A stretch of DNA of 12,494 bases from Alphaproteobacteria bacterium MarineAlpha10_Bin2 (GTDB lineage: Bacteria > Pseudomonadota > Alphaproteobacteria > UBA828). The stretch's first letter is position 1. Every line of letters begins with the position of its first letter. The notes under the pieces are model-generated. The model had not been told where the DNA came from, did not search any database, and saw nothing but the letters and a program-made list of their open reading frames with translations. Below, in pieces: positions 1-6,224 of the stretch. The DNA lies in assembly GCA_002937555.1 (NCBI GenBank), contig PTKB01000050.1, positions 1 to 12,494 on the forward strand, written 5' to 3'. The position numbers and the translations under genes were made by a program.

Positions 1-107
1 GAGTAGATGACCTCGCACCCGGCGTCTCTGAGAGCCCTGGCTACGACCTTGGCGCCGCGGTCGTGACCGTCGAGGCCCGGCTTGGCGATGAGGATGCGAG
101 GAGGCAT
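1..107 (-). CDS. Methylmalonyl-CoA mutase B12-binding domain protein (5' end only)
   Basis: Reading leftward from an ATG at 107, 35 codons remain open to the window edge. They begin MPPRILIAKPGLDGHDRG and continue with AKVVARALRDAG, the first strand, cobalamin-binding loop and first helix of the small B12-binding domain of acyl-CoA mutases. The DxHxxG motif (D13, H15, G18) supplies the histidine that ligates cobalt. Beginning with the domain itself, it resembles the stand-alone C-terminal subunit (about 135 residues) of two-part methylmalonyl-CoA mutases, which isomerise methylmalonyl-CoA and succinyl-CoA. Related mutases (ethylmalonyl-, isobutyryl-CoA) share this domain and cannot be excluded. 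The catalytic subunit is not seen. The fragment probably belongs to a different genome from the central region. Confidence 0.8.
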   Translation of the reverse strand, partial: MPPRILIAKPGLDGHDRGAKVVARALRDAGCEVIY

Positions 108-142
108 TACGGTCGGAGATTAGTCCGCGCCACGGCCTGGCT

Positions 143-1342
143 TCAGTCCGTCGCCGGGGCGCTTGCCCACTCGCTCAAGCGCCCATCGCGCGTGAAGCAT
201 CGCCGGGCTCCGACCGTCGTGACGACTGCGACGGATATTGCGACCGAGCCCAGGATCACGTACGTCACTACCAGCTGGACCAGGACAGCGTCCACCTCTT
301 TGCCGTTCTCCACACCCACGTCTAGGACCTGCAGCGGGACCGATTCGTCTTTGCGCAACTTTCCCAAGACCTCCAGGCCGCGGCGGCCACGGTTGCGCCG
401 CAGCGGGTCGCTGGAGTCGGCGATGTGGCGCAGTTCGTCGAGGACGAAGCGCGGCACCACCAAAGCGCCTTCTAGGAATCCGGTTATACTGAGGTCGGCG
501 ATCCGGCCGTCGATAATCGCGCTGGTGTCCACGAGAATGTTGCCGTTGCGCGAGGATTTTTGCGGCTTGACCCCATTAGCCTTGCCGGTCCATCCGGCCC
601 CGTTGGAACTCATGGACGGAGCAGGGGCGTCGAGGCCGGGGAAGATGGCGATGCTGAATCCCATCTCCTGCAATTCATCGGCCGACAGGATCGGCGTCTT
701 GCCTTTATCCGCCATGTTGGCCAGCACCGGCTTGTTGAACGCGCCGCCGACTTGGCGCAGTTCTTCGACCGATTCCGGCGCTTCGACGAAGATCACGTCG
801 GCGCCCGCGTCGGCGAAGGCGCGGCCGCGCCGGATCGCCTCGTCCAACCCCAGCGCCGTGCGCGAATCGGTGCGCGCGATAATCAGAAAATTGGGATCCT
901 CCCGCGCGTCGACGGCGACCTGGATTTTCTCGACCATGTCTTCGATCGGAACCACGCGGCGGTCCGGCGTGTGGCCGCATTTCTTGGGCGCCTCCTGGTC
1001 TTCCATTTGGATCGCCGCGCAGCCCGCGTCTTCGTAGCCTTTAACCGTATGATGCACGTTTAGGAGGCCGCCGAACCCCGTATCGCCATCGCAAATTAAA
1101 GGCGCATCGGTACCGTTTGCGATCATGCGTACCCGGCTCACCACGTCGCCGAAGCTGGCGATGCCGGCATCGGGGACTCCCAGATGCGAGGCCGCCACGC
1201 CGTAGCCAGTCATATAGAGGGCCTTAAAGGGCATTCGATCGGCGATTCGCGCCGAAACCATGTCAAACACACCGGGCGCGGTGACGAATTCTCCCTTTTT
1301 AATGCAATCGACCAGTTTGGCGCGTTTTTCGGATGCGTTCAT
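143..1342 (-). CDS. Isocitrate lyase/PEP mutase family enzyme, C-terminally truncated and fused to a partial PIN domain
   Basis: Residues 1-237 are a PEP mutase/isocitrate lyase superfamily barrel: VTAPGVFDMVSA near the N-terminus, the Mg-binding DGDTGFGG loop (84-91), MEDQ (113-116), the catalytic-loop KKCGH (120-124) and ARTDS (156-160). Relatives are 2-methylisocitrate lyase, oxaloacetate decarboxylase and dimethylmalate lyase, all cleaving or decarboxylating 2-oxo or 2-hydroxy acids with Mg2+; the substrate is undetermined. Family members run to about 285-300 residues, but homology stops at IFPGL (233-237, nt 632). After a Ser/Gly/Asn-rich linker comes DTSAIIDGRIAD and LRRNRGRRGLEVL (about 269-357), a YacL-type PIN domain without its membrane helices, last acidic motif or TRAM domain, then a hydrophobic tail. 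The first part is a secure family call. The fusion is more likely an assembly chimera than a real protein. Start ATG 1342 has only a weak purine-rich upstream stretch. The gene lies 44 nt downstream of the amidase. Confidence 0.75.
   Translation of the reverse strand: MNASEKRAKLVDCIKKGEFVTAPGVFDMVSARIADRMPFKALYMTGYGVAASHLGVPDAGIASFGDVVSRVRMIANGTDAPLICDGDTGFGGLLNVHHTVKGYEDAGCAAIQMEDQEAPKKCGHTPDRRVVPIEDMVEKIQVAVDAREDPNFLIIARTDSRTALGLDEAIRRGRAFADAGADVIFVEAPESVEELRQVGGAFNKPVLANMADKGKTPILSADELQEMGFSIAIFPGLDAPAPSMSSNGAGWTGKANGVKPQKSSRNGNILVDTSAIIDGRIADLSITGFLEGALVVPRFVLDELRHIADSSDPLRRNRGRRGLEVLGKLRKDESVPLQVLDVGVENGKEVDAVLVQLVVTYVILGSVAISVAVVTTVGARRCFTRDGRLSEWASAPATD
272..538 (-). other. Partial YacL-type PIN domain fragment within the fused ORF
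   Basis: Translated with the lyase frame, this block reads NILVDTSAIIDGRIAD, then GFLEGALVVPRFVLDEL, IADSSDPLRRNRGRRGLEVL and EVDA. These are hallmark strings of the PIN domain of YacL/PilT-like PIN-TRAM membrane proteins. Two acidic residues of the metal site (in DTS and in DEL) and the Asp of EVDA are present, but the closing TTDFNLN-type motif and the TRAM domain are absent. The frame then enters a hydrophobic run (VTYVILGSVAISVAVV) not expected in this family. In a neighbouring frame the sequence ends as LERVGKRPGDGLKPGRGAD before TAA at about 117-119, which looks at least as coding-like, so a frameshift or another join near 190-270 is possible. Confidence 0.6.
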
Positions 1343-1386
1343 GATGCGGGTTCTCTGTCATTCGGCCTATATATGCAAGAAAATTC

Positions 1387-2805
1387 TTAGGCACTTATGT
1401 CCGGCACGCGCGTGTGCCAGTCGGTCACGCTTTGATAGGCATGCCCCAGTTGGAACAGCCGCGCTTCCGAGAACGGCCGGCCCATGAGCTGGAAGCCGGC
1501 CGGCAATCCGTTGGCGGTAAAACCGCATGGCACGGCCAGGGAGGGAATGCCGAGATAGTTGTTCGAGCGCGTCGTCCAACTCAGGCCGGCGACCATCTCC
1601 GGCATGCCCTGGCCCGCCGCCATGTCGGTCTCGGCCAGGGTCGGCACAGGCATTGAGAGCCCCGGCGTGTGCAGAACATCGACCTTGGAAAACACCGTTT
1701 CGGTGAAATCGCGCAACAGCTTCGCGCGGATATCGAGGGCGCGGAGATATTTCGCCGCCGGCATATAAATCCCCGGCTCGTAGCGGCTCCTCACTTGGGC
1801 CTGGTAGTCCTCGGGCCGCTCGCGCAGCCAGGTTTCGTGAATGGCGACCGCTTCCGAAACAAAGACGATGTTCGACATATGTGTCGGCACATGCATGTCA
1901 GGGACGTCGACGTCGACGATCTCCATGCCGAGGTCGCGAAACGCGGCCAGACTGTCCTGCTGCAAATTTTCAACTTCGGGCGTCGTGACGTCATAGTAAT
2001 AATTCGCCGGTACGCCGAGGCGGAGACCCTTCACCGGCGCGTCCAGTTGGGCTTCGTAATCCGGCACCGGGCGGCTGCTCGTCGTCGGGTCGAGCGCATC
2101 GCGCCCGGCCATAACCGCAGTGATGCGGGCATTGTCGTGCACGGTGCGGGTGAGCGCGCCCACCGTGTCCATGGTGTGGGAGAGCGACATCAGGCCGTGA
2201 CGGCTAACCAAACCATTGGTGGTTTTCAAGCCCACCAGGCCGTTGATGCTGGACGGAATGCGGATCGAGCCGCCGGTATCGGAGCCGAGGCCGCCATAGA
2301 CGATGCGCGCCGCGACCGCCGAGCCGGTGCCGCTCGAAGAGCCGCCGGCGATATACGCCGGGTTCCACGGATTGTGGTTGTCGCCCCAATGTTCGTTGTG
2401 GCCGGTCGGGCCGGTGGCGAACTCCGCCATGTTGAGGCCGCCGAGATAGATGCTGCCGGCGTCCAACAGTCGCTTCAGCGCCGTGCTGTCGTGATCGGCG
2501 ATGTAATCCTTGCGGATCTTGGAGCCGCAGGTGGTGCGTTTCCCAGCGCGGTAATACATGTCCTTGTGCGCCAGCGGCACGCCATGCAAGGGCCCACGCA
2601 ACTTGCCTTTGGCCAGCTCCGCATCGGCGCGCTCGGCCTCCGCCAGAGCTTCATCGCCCAACAATTGAATGAAGCAGTTAAGCACCGGCTGCAGCGCCTC
2701 GGCGCGGGCGATGCTGGCGCGCACCACTTCCACCGAAGAAAGCTCTTTGTTGCGGATCTTCTCGGCGGTCTCGACCAAAGAGGCGTTAAGAATTTCAGCG
2801 CTCAT
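1387..2805 (-). CDS. Amidase signature (AS) family hydrolase, AtzE/GatA-like
   Basis: A complete 472-residue amidase-signature enzyme, a cytoplasmic Ser-cisSer-Lys hydrolase of amide bonds. Visible elements are the catalytic lysine in PLAHKDMY (K81), the GGSSSG loop (155-159) carrying the cis-serine, and the nucleophile in SDTGGSIR (S180), followed by GLVGLKTTNG. The length is normal. The ATG at 2805 was chosen over an in-frame start at 2865 because translation from 2805 gives a typical N-terminus (MSAEILNASL) and sits 4 nt after the stop of the small upstream gene, implying translational coupling. Pairing with a GatC/AtzG-like small protein resembles AtzE-AtzG, which hydrolyses 1-carboxybiuret, and GatCA. 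A true GatCAB is unlikely because no GatB is adjacent. The substrate is unknown; the family call is firm. Confidence 0.93.
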   Translation of the reverse strand: MSAEILNASLVETAEKIRNKELSSVEVVRASIARAEALQPVLNCFIQLLGDEALAEAERADAELAKGKLRGPLHGVPLAHKDMYYRAGKRTTCGSKIRKDYIADHDSTALKRLLDAGSIYLGGLNMAEFATGPTGHNEHWGDNHNPWNPAYIAGGSSSGTGSAVAARIVYGGLGSDTGGSIRIPSSINGLVGLKTTNGLVSRHGLMSLSHTMDTVGALTRTVHDNARITAVMAGRDALDPTTSSRPVPDYEAQLDAPVKGLRLGVPANYYYDVTTPEVENLQQDSLAAFRDLGMEIVDVDVPDMHVPTHMSNIVFVSEAVAIHETWLRERPEDYQAQVRSRYEPGIYMPAAKYLRALDIRAKLLRDFTETVFSKVDVLHTPGLSMPVPTLAETDMAAGQGMPEMVAGLSWTTRSNNYLGIPSLAVPCGFTANGLPAGFQLMGRPFSEARLFQLGHAYQSVTDWHTRVPDISA

Positions 2806-2809
2806 CGCC

Positions 2810-3010
2810 TCAATCCCCGGCCAATTCGTCGAGCGTGCGCGCCATATGCGAAGGCTCCGCTTCAAGCGGCAGCCCGGCTGACGCCTCGTCGAGCGCGTCG
2901 ATCAACGTGTTCAGCGTCGCCGCCAGCTCCTCCGCGCGCTCCGCAGTGGGCAACGTGCCGCCGAATACACGCGCCTGAGCGAGAATCAGTTCCTTGGTGA
3001 TTCCAGCCAT
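2810..3010 (-). CDS. Small AtzG/GatC-like amidase partner (DUF4089-type)
   Basis: A 66-residue acidic, helical protein starting MAGITKELILAQ and ending PSHMARTLDELAGD. Size, position directly before an AS amidase, two predicted helices and an LPLEAEP-type segment match AtzG/DUF4089 proteins. These are GatC-like chains that wrap and stabilise their AtzE-type amidase. Family assignment is from remembered pattern and context, not a search. The ATG at 3010 was chosen over 3052 because the upstream codons (MSGPISQRFQ) fall in the promoter region, and the purine stretch ACGGGAA lies just before ATG 3010. It is the first gene of the minus-strand set amidase-partner, amidase, lyase and reads away from the intergenic operator at 3042-3052. 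Confidence 0.7.
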   Translation of the reverse strand: MAGITKELILAQARVFGGTLPTAERAEELAATLNTLIDALDEASAGLPLEAEPSHMARTLDELAGD

Positions 3011-3039
3011 CGAAAATTCCCGTTGAAATCTCTGTGATA

Positions 3040-3070
3040 TTGGTCCGGACAAGTTAGCATTTTATATACT
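3040..3070 (+). promoter_or_regulatory. Candidate promoter with overlapping dyad operator in the divergent region
   Basis: TTGGTC (3040-3045) and TATATA (3063-3068) are 17 nt apart and could be a weak sigma70 promoter for the plus-strand PrpD gene; TATACT (3065-3070) is an alternative -10. The dyad GTCCGGAC begins inside the proposed -35. The reverse strand has AT-rich -10-like strings here too, but no convincing -35. The hexamers are imperfect, so confidence is low. Confidence 0.35.
3042..3052 (+). promoter_or_regulatory. Candidate operator GGTCCGGACAA (shared with 7457-7467)
   Basis: GGTCCGGACAA contains the perfect 8-bp palindrome GTCCGGAC (3043-3050) and matches 10 of 11 bases of GGTACGGACAA in the other divergent intergenic region. 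On the opposite strand the two read TTGTCCGGACC and TTGTCCGTACC, close to the general GntR dyad yGTM-N-KACy but with two central bases. Location between divergent catabolic genes is typical of an autoregulated or pathway-specific repressor site, though no regulator gene is in the window. Confidence 0.5.
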
Positions 3071-3116
3071 TGAGTTCGACTTCCGTGCGATAAAAAGAGC
3101 GTTGGAAAGCTGCCCT

Positions 3117-4538
3117 ATGAGGATGAATGCCGGCGTGACGAAAAGCCCACCGGACCGCGACCTGACGGCCGTGCTGGCCGAGAATTTAGCCGCGCTCGAC
3201 GACCAAACGCTGAGCGCGGCGGACCGCACGCAGATCAAACGGCTGATATTGGACCATGTCGGCGTCTGCCGGCGCGGCGCCGAGCAGCCATGGTGTCTGG
3301 CGCTTCGGGACTGGGCCGGGCGCTATGCCGGCAGCGGCGCCAGCGTCGTGTTCGGCACCGCGCTCTGCACCGCGCCCAACGTGGCGGCGCTGGTGAACGC
3401 CAGCGCCGCGCACGGCATGGAGCTTGACGATACCCATGACAGCTCGGTCAGCCATCCCGGCGCGGTGGTCATTGCGACCGCATTGGCGCTCGGCATCCAG
3501 CATCAGGCGCGCGGCGGAGTCATCATGGCCGCCATCGCCGCCGGTTACGAGGCCATGGGCCGCGTCGGGCGCGCCGTCGGCGCTTCCGAGGTGATCGAAT
3601 TCGGCTATCACCCGACGGCCCTGTTCGGCGGTTTCGGCGCCGCCGCCACGGCGGGCAAATTGCTCGGTCTGGACGGACCCGGCATCGCCTCGGCCTGGGG
3701 TCTGATGCTCTCCATGGCCGGCGGCTCGATGCAATTTTCCGAAGATCCGCTTGGCACCACGGTGAAGCGGTTGCATGGCGGCTACGGCGCGCATAACGGC
3801 ATACTCGCAGCGGATTTCGCGGCGCTCGGCATTGCCGGCCCGTCCCGCGCCTTGGATGGCCGCTATGGCCTTGGCCATCTGTTCGGTCAGAATCCCGACT
3901 TCGCCGAACTTGCCAGATCGGAGGACGCGCCGCTCGAAATCCATCGCATCAGCATGAAGCCCTATCCGTGCTGCCGCCTATTTCATTCCACCATCGATGC
4001 GCTTCGCGATGTTACCGACAATTTTTCCCTCGATCCTGGTCAGATCGCTCAAATTCGCGTCGGCGGACCGGTCCTCATGGGTACGCAACATATGCTGCGC
4101 CGCCCGGTCTCGGTGATGGCGGCGCAATACAGTCTGCCTTTTTCGCTCGGCACCAGCCTCGTTTTCGGGCCTGAGGTGTATGAGGCCTACGGCGAGGACA
4201 AATTCGACGACACCCGCGTTCTCGATCTTGCCGACAAGGTGGAAGCGGTCGAGGACAGCGAGTTGGAGGCCGCGTTCCCGGAACATTTCGGCAGTTGGGT
4301 GGAAGTGCGGACCGAGAGCGGCGAAACCCGGCGCGCCGACGTGCTCGACAGCATCGGCACGCCGGCCCGGCCGATGGATGCCGAAGCGCTCAAAGATAAA
4401 ATCGCCGGACTGTTGGCGCCGCTCGACGCGGTTCCCGGGATCGGCGATATCACCCGCGCGGTCGAAGATCTGGAACAGGAAGGCGCGCCGGCACGCTTGG
4501 TATCCCTGTTCGCCATGGCCGAGCGCAAAGCGGCATGA
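3117..4538 (+). CDS. MmgE/PrpD family protein (2-methylcitrate dehydratase / cis-aconitate decarboxylase fold)
   Basis: A complete 473-residue member of the MmgE/PrpD family, which includes 2-methylcitrate dehydratase, cis-aconitate decarboxylase (IRG1) and iminodisuccinate epimerase, all acting on polycarboxylates. Motifs: AHGMELDDTHD (98-108), GYHPTALFGGFGAAA (163-177), KRLHGGYGAHNG (217-228) and KPYPCCRLFHS (281-291). The lysines and histidines of these blocks correspond to the substrate-binding set described for IRG1. Length is typical. TTG (3102) and two ATGs (3117, 3123) are in frame; 3117 was chosen because GGAAAG lies about 8 nt upstream. It is first in a two-gene plus-strand unit, 7 nt before the YrdC-like gene, and divergent from the amidase genes. 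Which reaction it performs cannot be told from sequence. Confidence 0.9.
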   Translation: MRMNAGVTKSPPDRDLTAVLAENLAALDDQTLSAADRTQIKRLILDHVGVCRRGAEQPWCLALRDWAGRYAGSGASVVFGTALCTAPNVAALVNASAAHGMELDDTHDSSVSHPGAVVIATALALGIQHQARGGVIMAAIAAGYEAMGRVGRAVGASEVIEFGYHPTALFGGFGAAATAGKLLGLDGPGIASAWGLMLSMAGGSMQFSEDPLGTTVKRLHGGYGAHNGILAADFAALGIAGPSRALDGRYGLGHLFGQNPDFAELARSEDAPLEIHRISMKPYPCCRLFHSTIDALRDVTDNFSLDPGQIAQIRVGGPVLMGTQHMLRRPVSVMAAQYSLPFSLGTSLVFGPEVYEAYGEDKFDDTRVLDLADKVEAVEDSELEAAFPEHFGSWVEVRTESGETRRADVLDSIGTPARPMDAEALKDKIAGLLAPLDAVPGIGDITRAVEDLEQEGAPARLVSLFAMAERKAA

Positions 4539-4545
4539 GGACGAC

Positions 4546-5253
4546 ATGCAAGAACATGATATGAAATCCGACGCCCAGCGCGTCATCGATGCGGTCGAGG
4601 CGGGCGGTGTCGGGATCGTGCCGCTCGACGTGGCCTACGCTATAACCGGCAACAGCGAAGAAGCCATGCGGCGCATCTTCACCGCCAAGCAGCGCAGCTT
4701 CGAGAAGCCGAGCGGCATGCTCAGCAATTGGCAGCTGTTCAACGATATTCAGATTTGCGGCGAGCGCGAAAGCGCGGTAGTGAATTGCATCATCAACGAC
4801 CATGACCTGCCGATGTCGACCGTGGCGCCATTCCGCGCCGATCATCCATTGTTCGCAGATGTTGCACCGTTTGTAATCGAGAATTCTTCCAAGGCCGGCA
4901 CTCTCGATATGTTGCTGAACGCCGGCGAACTACATGAAGAATTGACCAGCCAGGCTTACGCACGCGGCGTGCCGCTGTTCGGCTCTTCGGCCAACACATC
5001 GCTTCAGGGCAGCAAGTACCGCCTCGAGGATATCGAAGCGCCGGTGCTGGAAGCCGCCGATATCGCGATTGACTACGGCACCAGCAAATACGCCAACGAT
5101 GAGGGCCGCTCCAGCTCGATCATCGATTTACGCGATTTCAAGACAATCCGCATCGGCGTTTGCTACGAACGCATCGCCGAAATCCTGCTGCAGGAATTCG
5201 ATATCGACCTCGTCGGCATCGGCATGGCGGGTGAGCGCGCCGCCATGGGCTAG
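4546..5253 (+). CDS. YrdC/Sua5 (TsaC-like) family protein in a catabolic operon
   Basis: A 235-residue protein of the YrdC/Sua5 fold. TsaC/Sua5 make threonylcarbamoyl-AMP from threonine, bicarbonate and ATP for tRNA t6A; HypF and O-carbamoyltransferase relatives form carbamoyl-AMP. Diagnostic parts are IVPLDVAYAITGNSEEAM (about 24-41), the basic AKQR..EKPSG stretch (47-57), GSSANTS (146-152) matching the SxAN nucleotide-binding motif, and SSSIIDLRD (189-197) matching STIVDL. It is somewhat longer than stand-alone TsaC and has no Sua5 C-terminal domain. Start ATG 4546 follows GAGG by 5 nt; ATG 4561 is also in frame. Only 7 nt separate it from the PrpD stop, so the two are surely cotranscribed, and its own stop lies 5 nt from the convergent lyase stop. 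Its context argues for a specialised paralogue rather than the housekeeping t6A enzyme. Confidence 0.82.
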   Translation: MQEHDMKSDAQRVIDAVEAGGVGIVPLDVAYAITGNSEEAMRRIFTAKQRSFEKPSGMLSNWQLFNDIQICGERESAVVNCIINDHDLPMSTVAPFRADHPLFADVAPFVIENSSKAGTLDMLLNAGELHEELTSQAYARGVPLFGSSANTSLQGSKYRLEDIEAPVLEAADIAIDYGTSKYANDEGRSSSIIDLRDFKTIRIGVCYERIAEILLQEFDIDLVGIGMAGERAAMG

Positions 5254-5258
5254 CGGGC

Positions 5259-6191
5259 CTATTCCGCAGCCGCGCTGGCCTTCGCGTGCCGGCGACGCTC
5301 CTGGCTTTCGATCCAGGTTACGATGCGCCCGCCGAGCTTCTGCTCGGTGTATTTCTCGGCCACGGCCACCGCCTTGCGGAGGCCTTCCAAATCGATGCCG
5401 GTCTCGAACCCTGAGCGTTCCAGCATATGCACCACGTCTTCCGTCGCCACGTTTCCGGTCGCGCCCGGCGCGAACGGGCAGCCGCCAAGGCCGCCGATGG
5501 CGGTGTCGAACTTGCGTACGCCGCATTCGAGTGCGGCCCAGGTGTTGGCCAGCGCCAAACCGCGGGTGTCGTGGAAATGCGCCGCCAGGCGGTCGGCGCC
5601 ATAACGGTTGGCGAGGGTCTCGAAGATGAATTTCACCTGTGCCGGGTCGCCCGAGCCGATGGTATCCGCGACCGCCACTTCGGCGGCGCCCGCCTCGAAC
5701 ATGCGCGACGCCAGATCGAACACCACTTCCGGCGCCACATCGCCCTCGAACGGGCAGCCTACGGCGGTGGAAATATAGGAGCGCGGCTTGATGCCTTCGC
5801 TGTTGGCGCGTTTGATGACGGTAATATTTACTTCGGTGGCGCGCTCGAGCGACATGCCGATATTCTTCTGGTTCATTTCTTCCGTCGAAGCCAGCACCAG
5901 GGCGATGGTCTTGGCGCCGGCAGCGACGGCGCGCTCATAGCCTTTTTCATTCGGCACCAGCGCTTCATAAGTGACGCCTTTGTCGAGCGGCAAGCGGCCG
6001 TAAAGCTCAGCCGCATCGGCCATCTGCGGCACCGCCTTCGGTGAAACGAAGCTCGTGACCTCGACCGAGCGAACGCCCGCCGCGATCAAGGCATCCAATA
6101 TGGCCAGCTTGCCTTCAACCGGTACATGACGCGGTTGGTTCTGCAAGCCGTCGCGCAGCCCCACTTCGTTGACGGTCACCTTGTCGCTCAT
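5259..6191 (-). CDS. Hydroxymethylglutaryl-CoA lyase family protein
   Basis: A complete 310-residue TIM-barrel lyase of the DRE/HMGL family. HMG-CoA lyase cleaves 3-hydroxy-3-methylglutaryl-CoA to acetyl-CoA and acetoacetate; homologues cleave longer 3-hydroxyacyl-CoAs. Seen: NEVGLRDGLQNQ with R13-D14, metal ligands in HFHDTRG (H205, H207), and the signature GGLGGCPFAPGATGN with active-site Cys238 and Asn247. Every catalytic residue known from HMG-CoA lyase has a counterpart. ATG 6191 is preceded by AGAAAGGA at good spacing. It lies 33 nt downstream of the class III CoA-transferase on the same strand and is probably cotranscribed with it, so a free acid may be activated by the transferase and split by this enzyme. 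True HMG-CoA specificity is likely but not proven. Confidence 0.9.
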   Translation of the reverse strand: MSDKVTVNEVGLRDGLQNQPRHVPVEGKLAILDALIAAGVRSVEVTSFVSPKAVPQMADAAELYGRLPLDKGVTYEALVPNEKGYERAVAAGAKTIALVLASTEEMNQKNIGMSLERATEVNITVIKRANSEGIKPRSYISTAVGCPFEGDVAPEVVFDLASRMFEAGAAEVAVADTIGSGDPAQVKFIFETLANRYGADRLAAHFHDTRGLALANTWAALECGVRKFDTAIGGLGGCPFAPGATGNVATEDVVHMLERSGFETGIDLEGLRKAVAVAEKYTEQKLGGRIVTWIESQERRRHAKASAAAE

Positions 6192-6224
6192 GATTGCGTT
6201 CCTTTCTGATCCATTGGGCCGCGT

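Noticed and set aside
560..1063. Plus-strand frame opposite the lyase
   Set aside because: Shadow of the well-supported minus-strand lyase; no ribosome site and no recognisable domain.
143..1342. Lyase-PIN fusion as a new toxin or RNA-processing system
   Set aside because: The PIN domain lacks its final acidic motif and TRAM domain, there is no antitoxin, and three gene fragments within 630 nt point to a join, not an evolved fusion.
1669..3000. Long plus-strand open frame of 443 codons opposite the amidase genes
   Set aside because: It is antisense to two clear genes; its product is Arg/Ala/His-rich without motifs, a common shadow of high-GC coding sequence. The same applies to 3186-3944 (minus), 5427-6044 (plus), 6531-7259 (plus) and 9461-10198 (plus).
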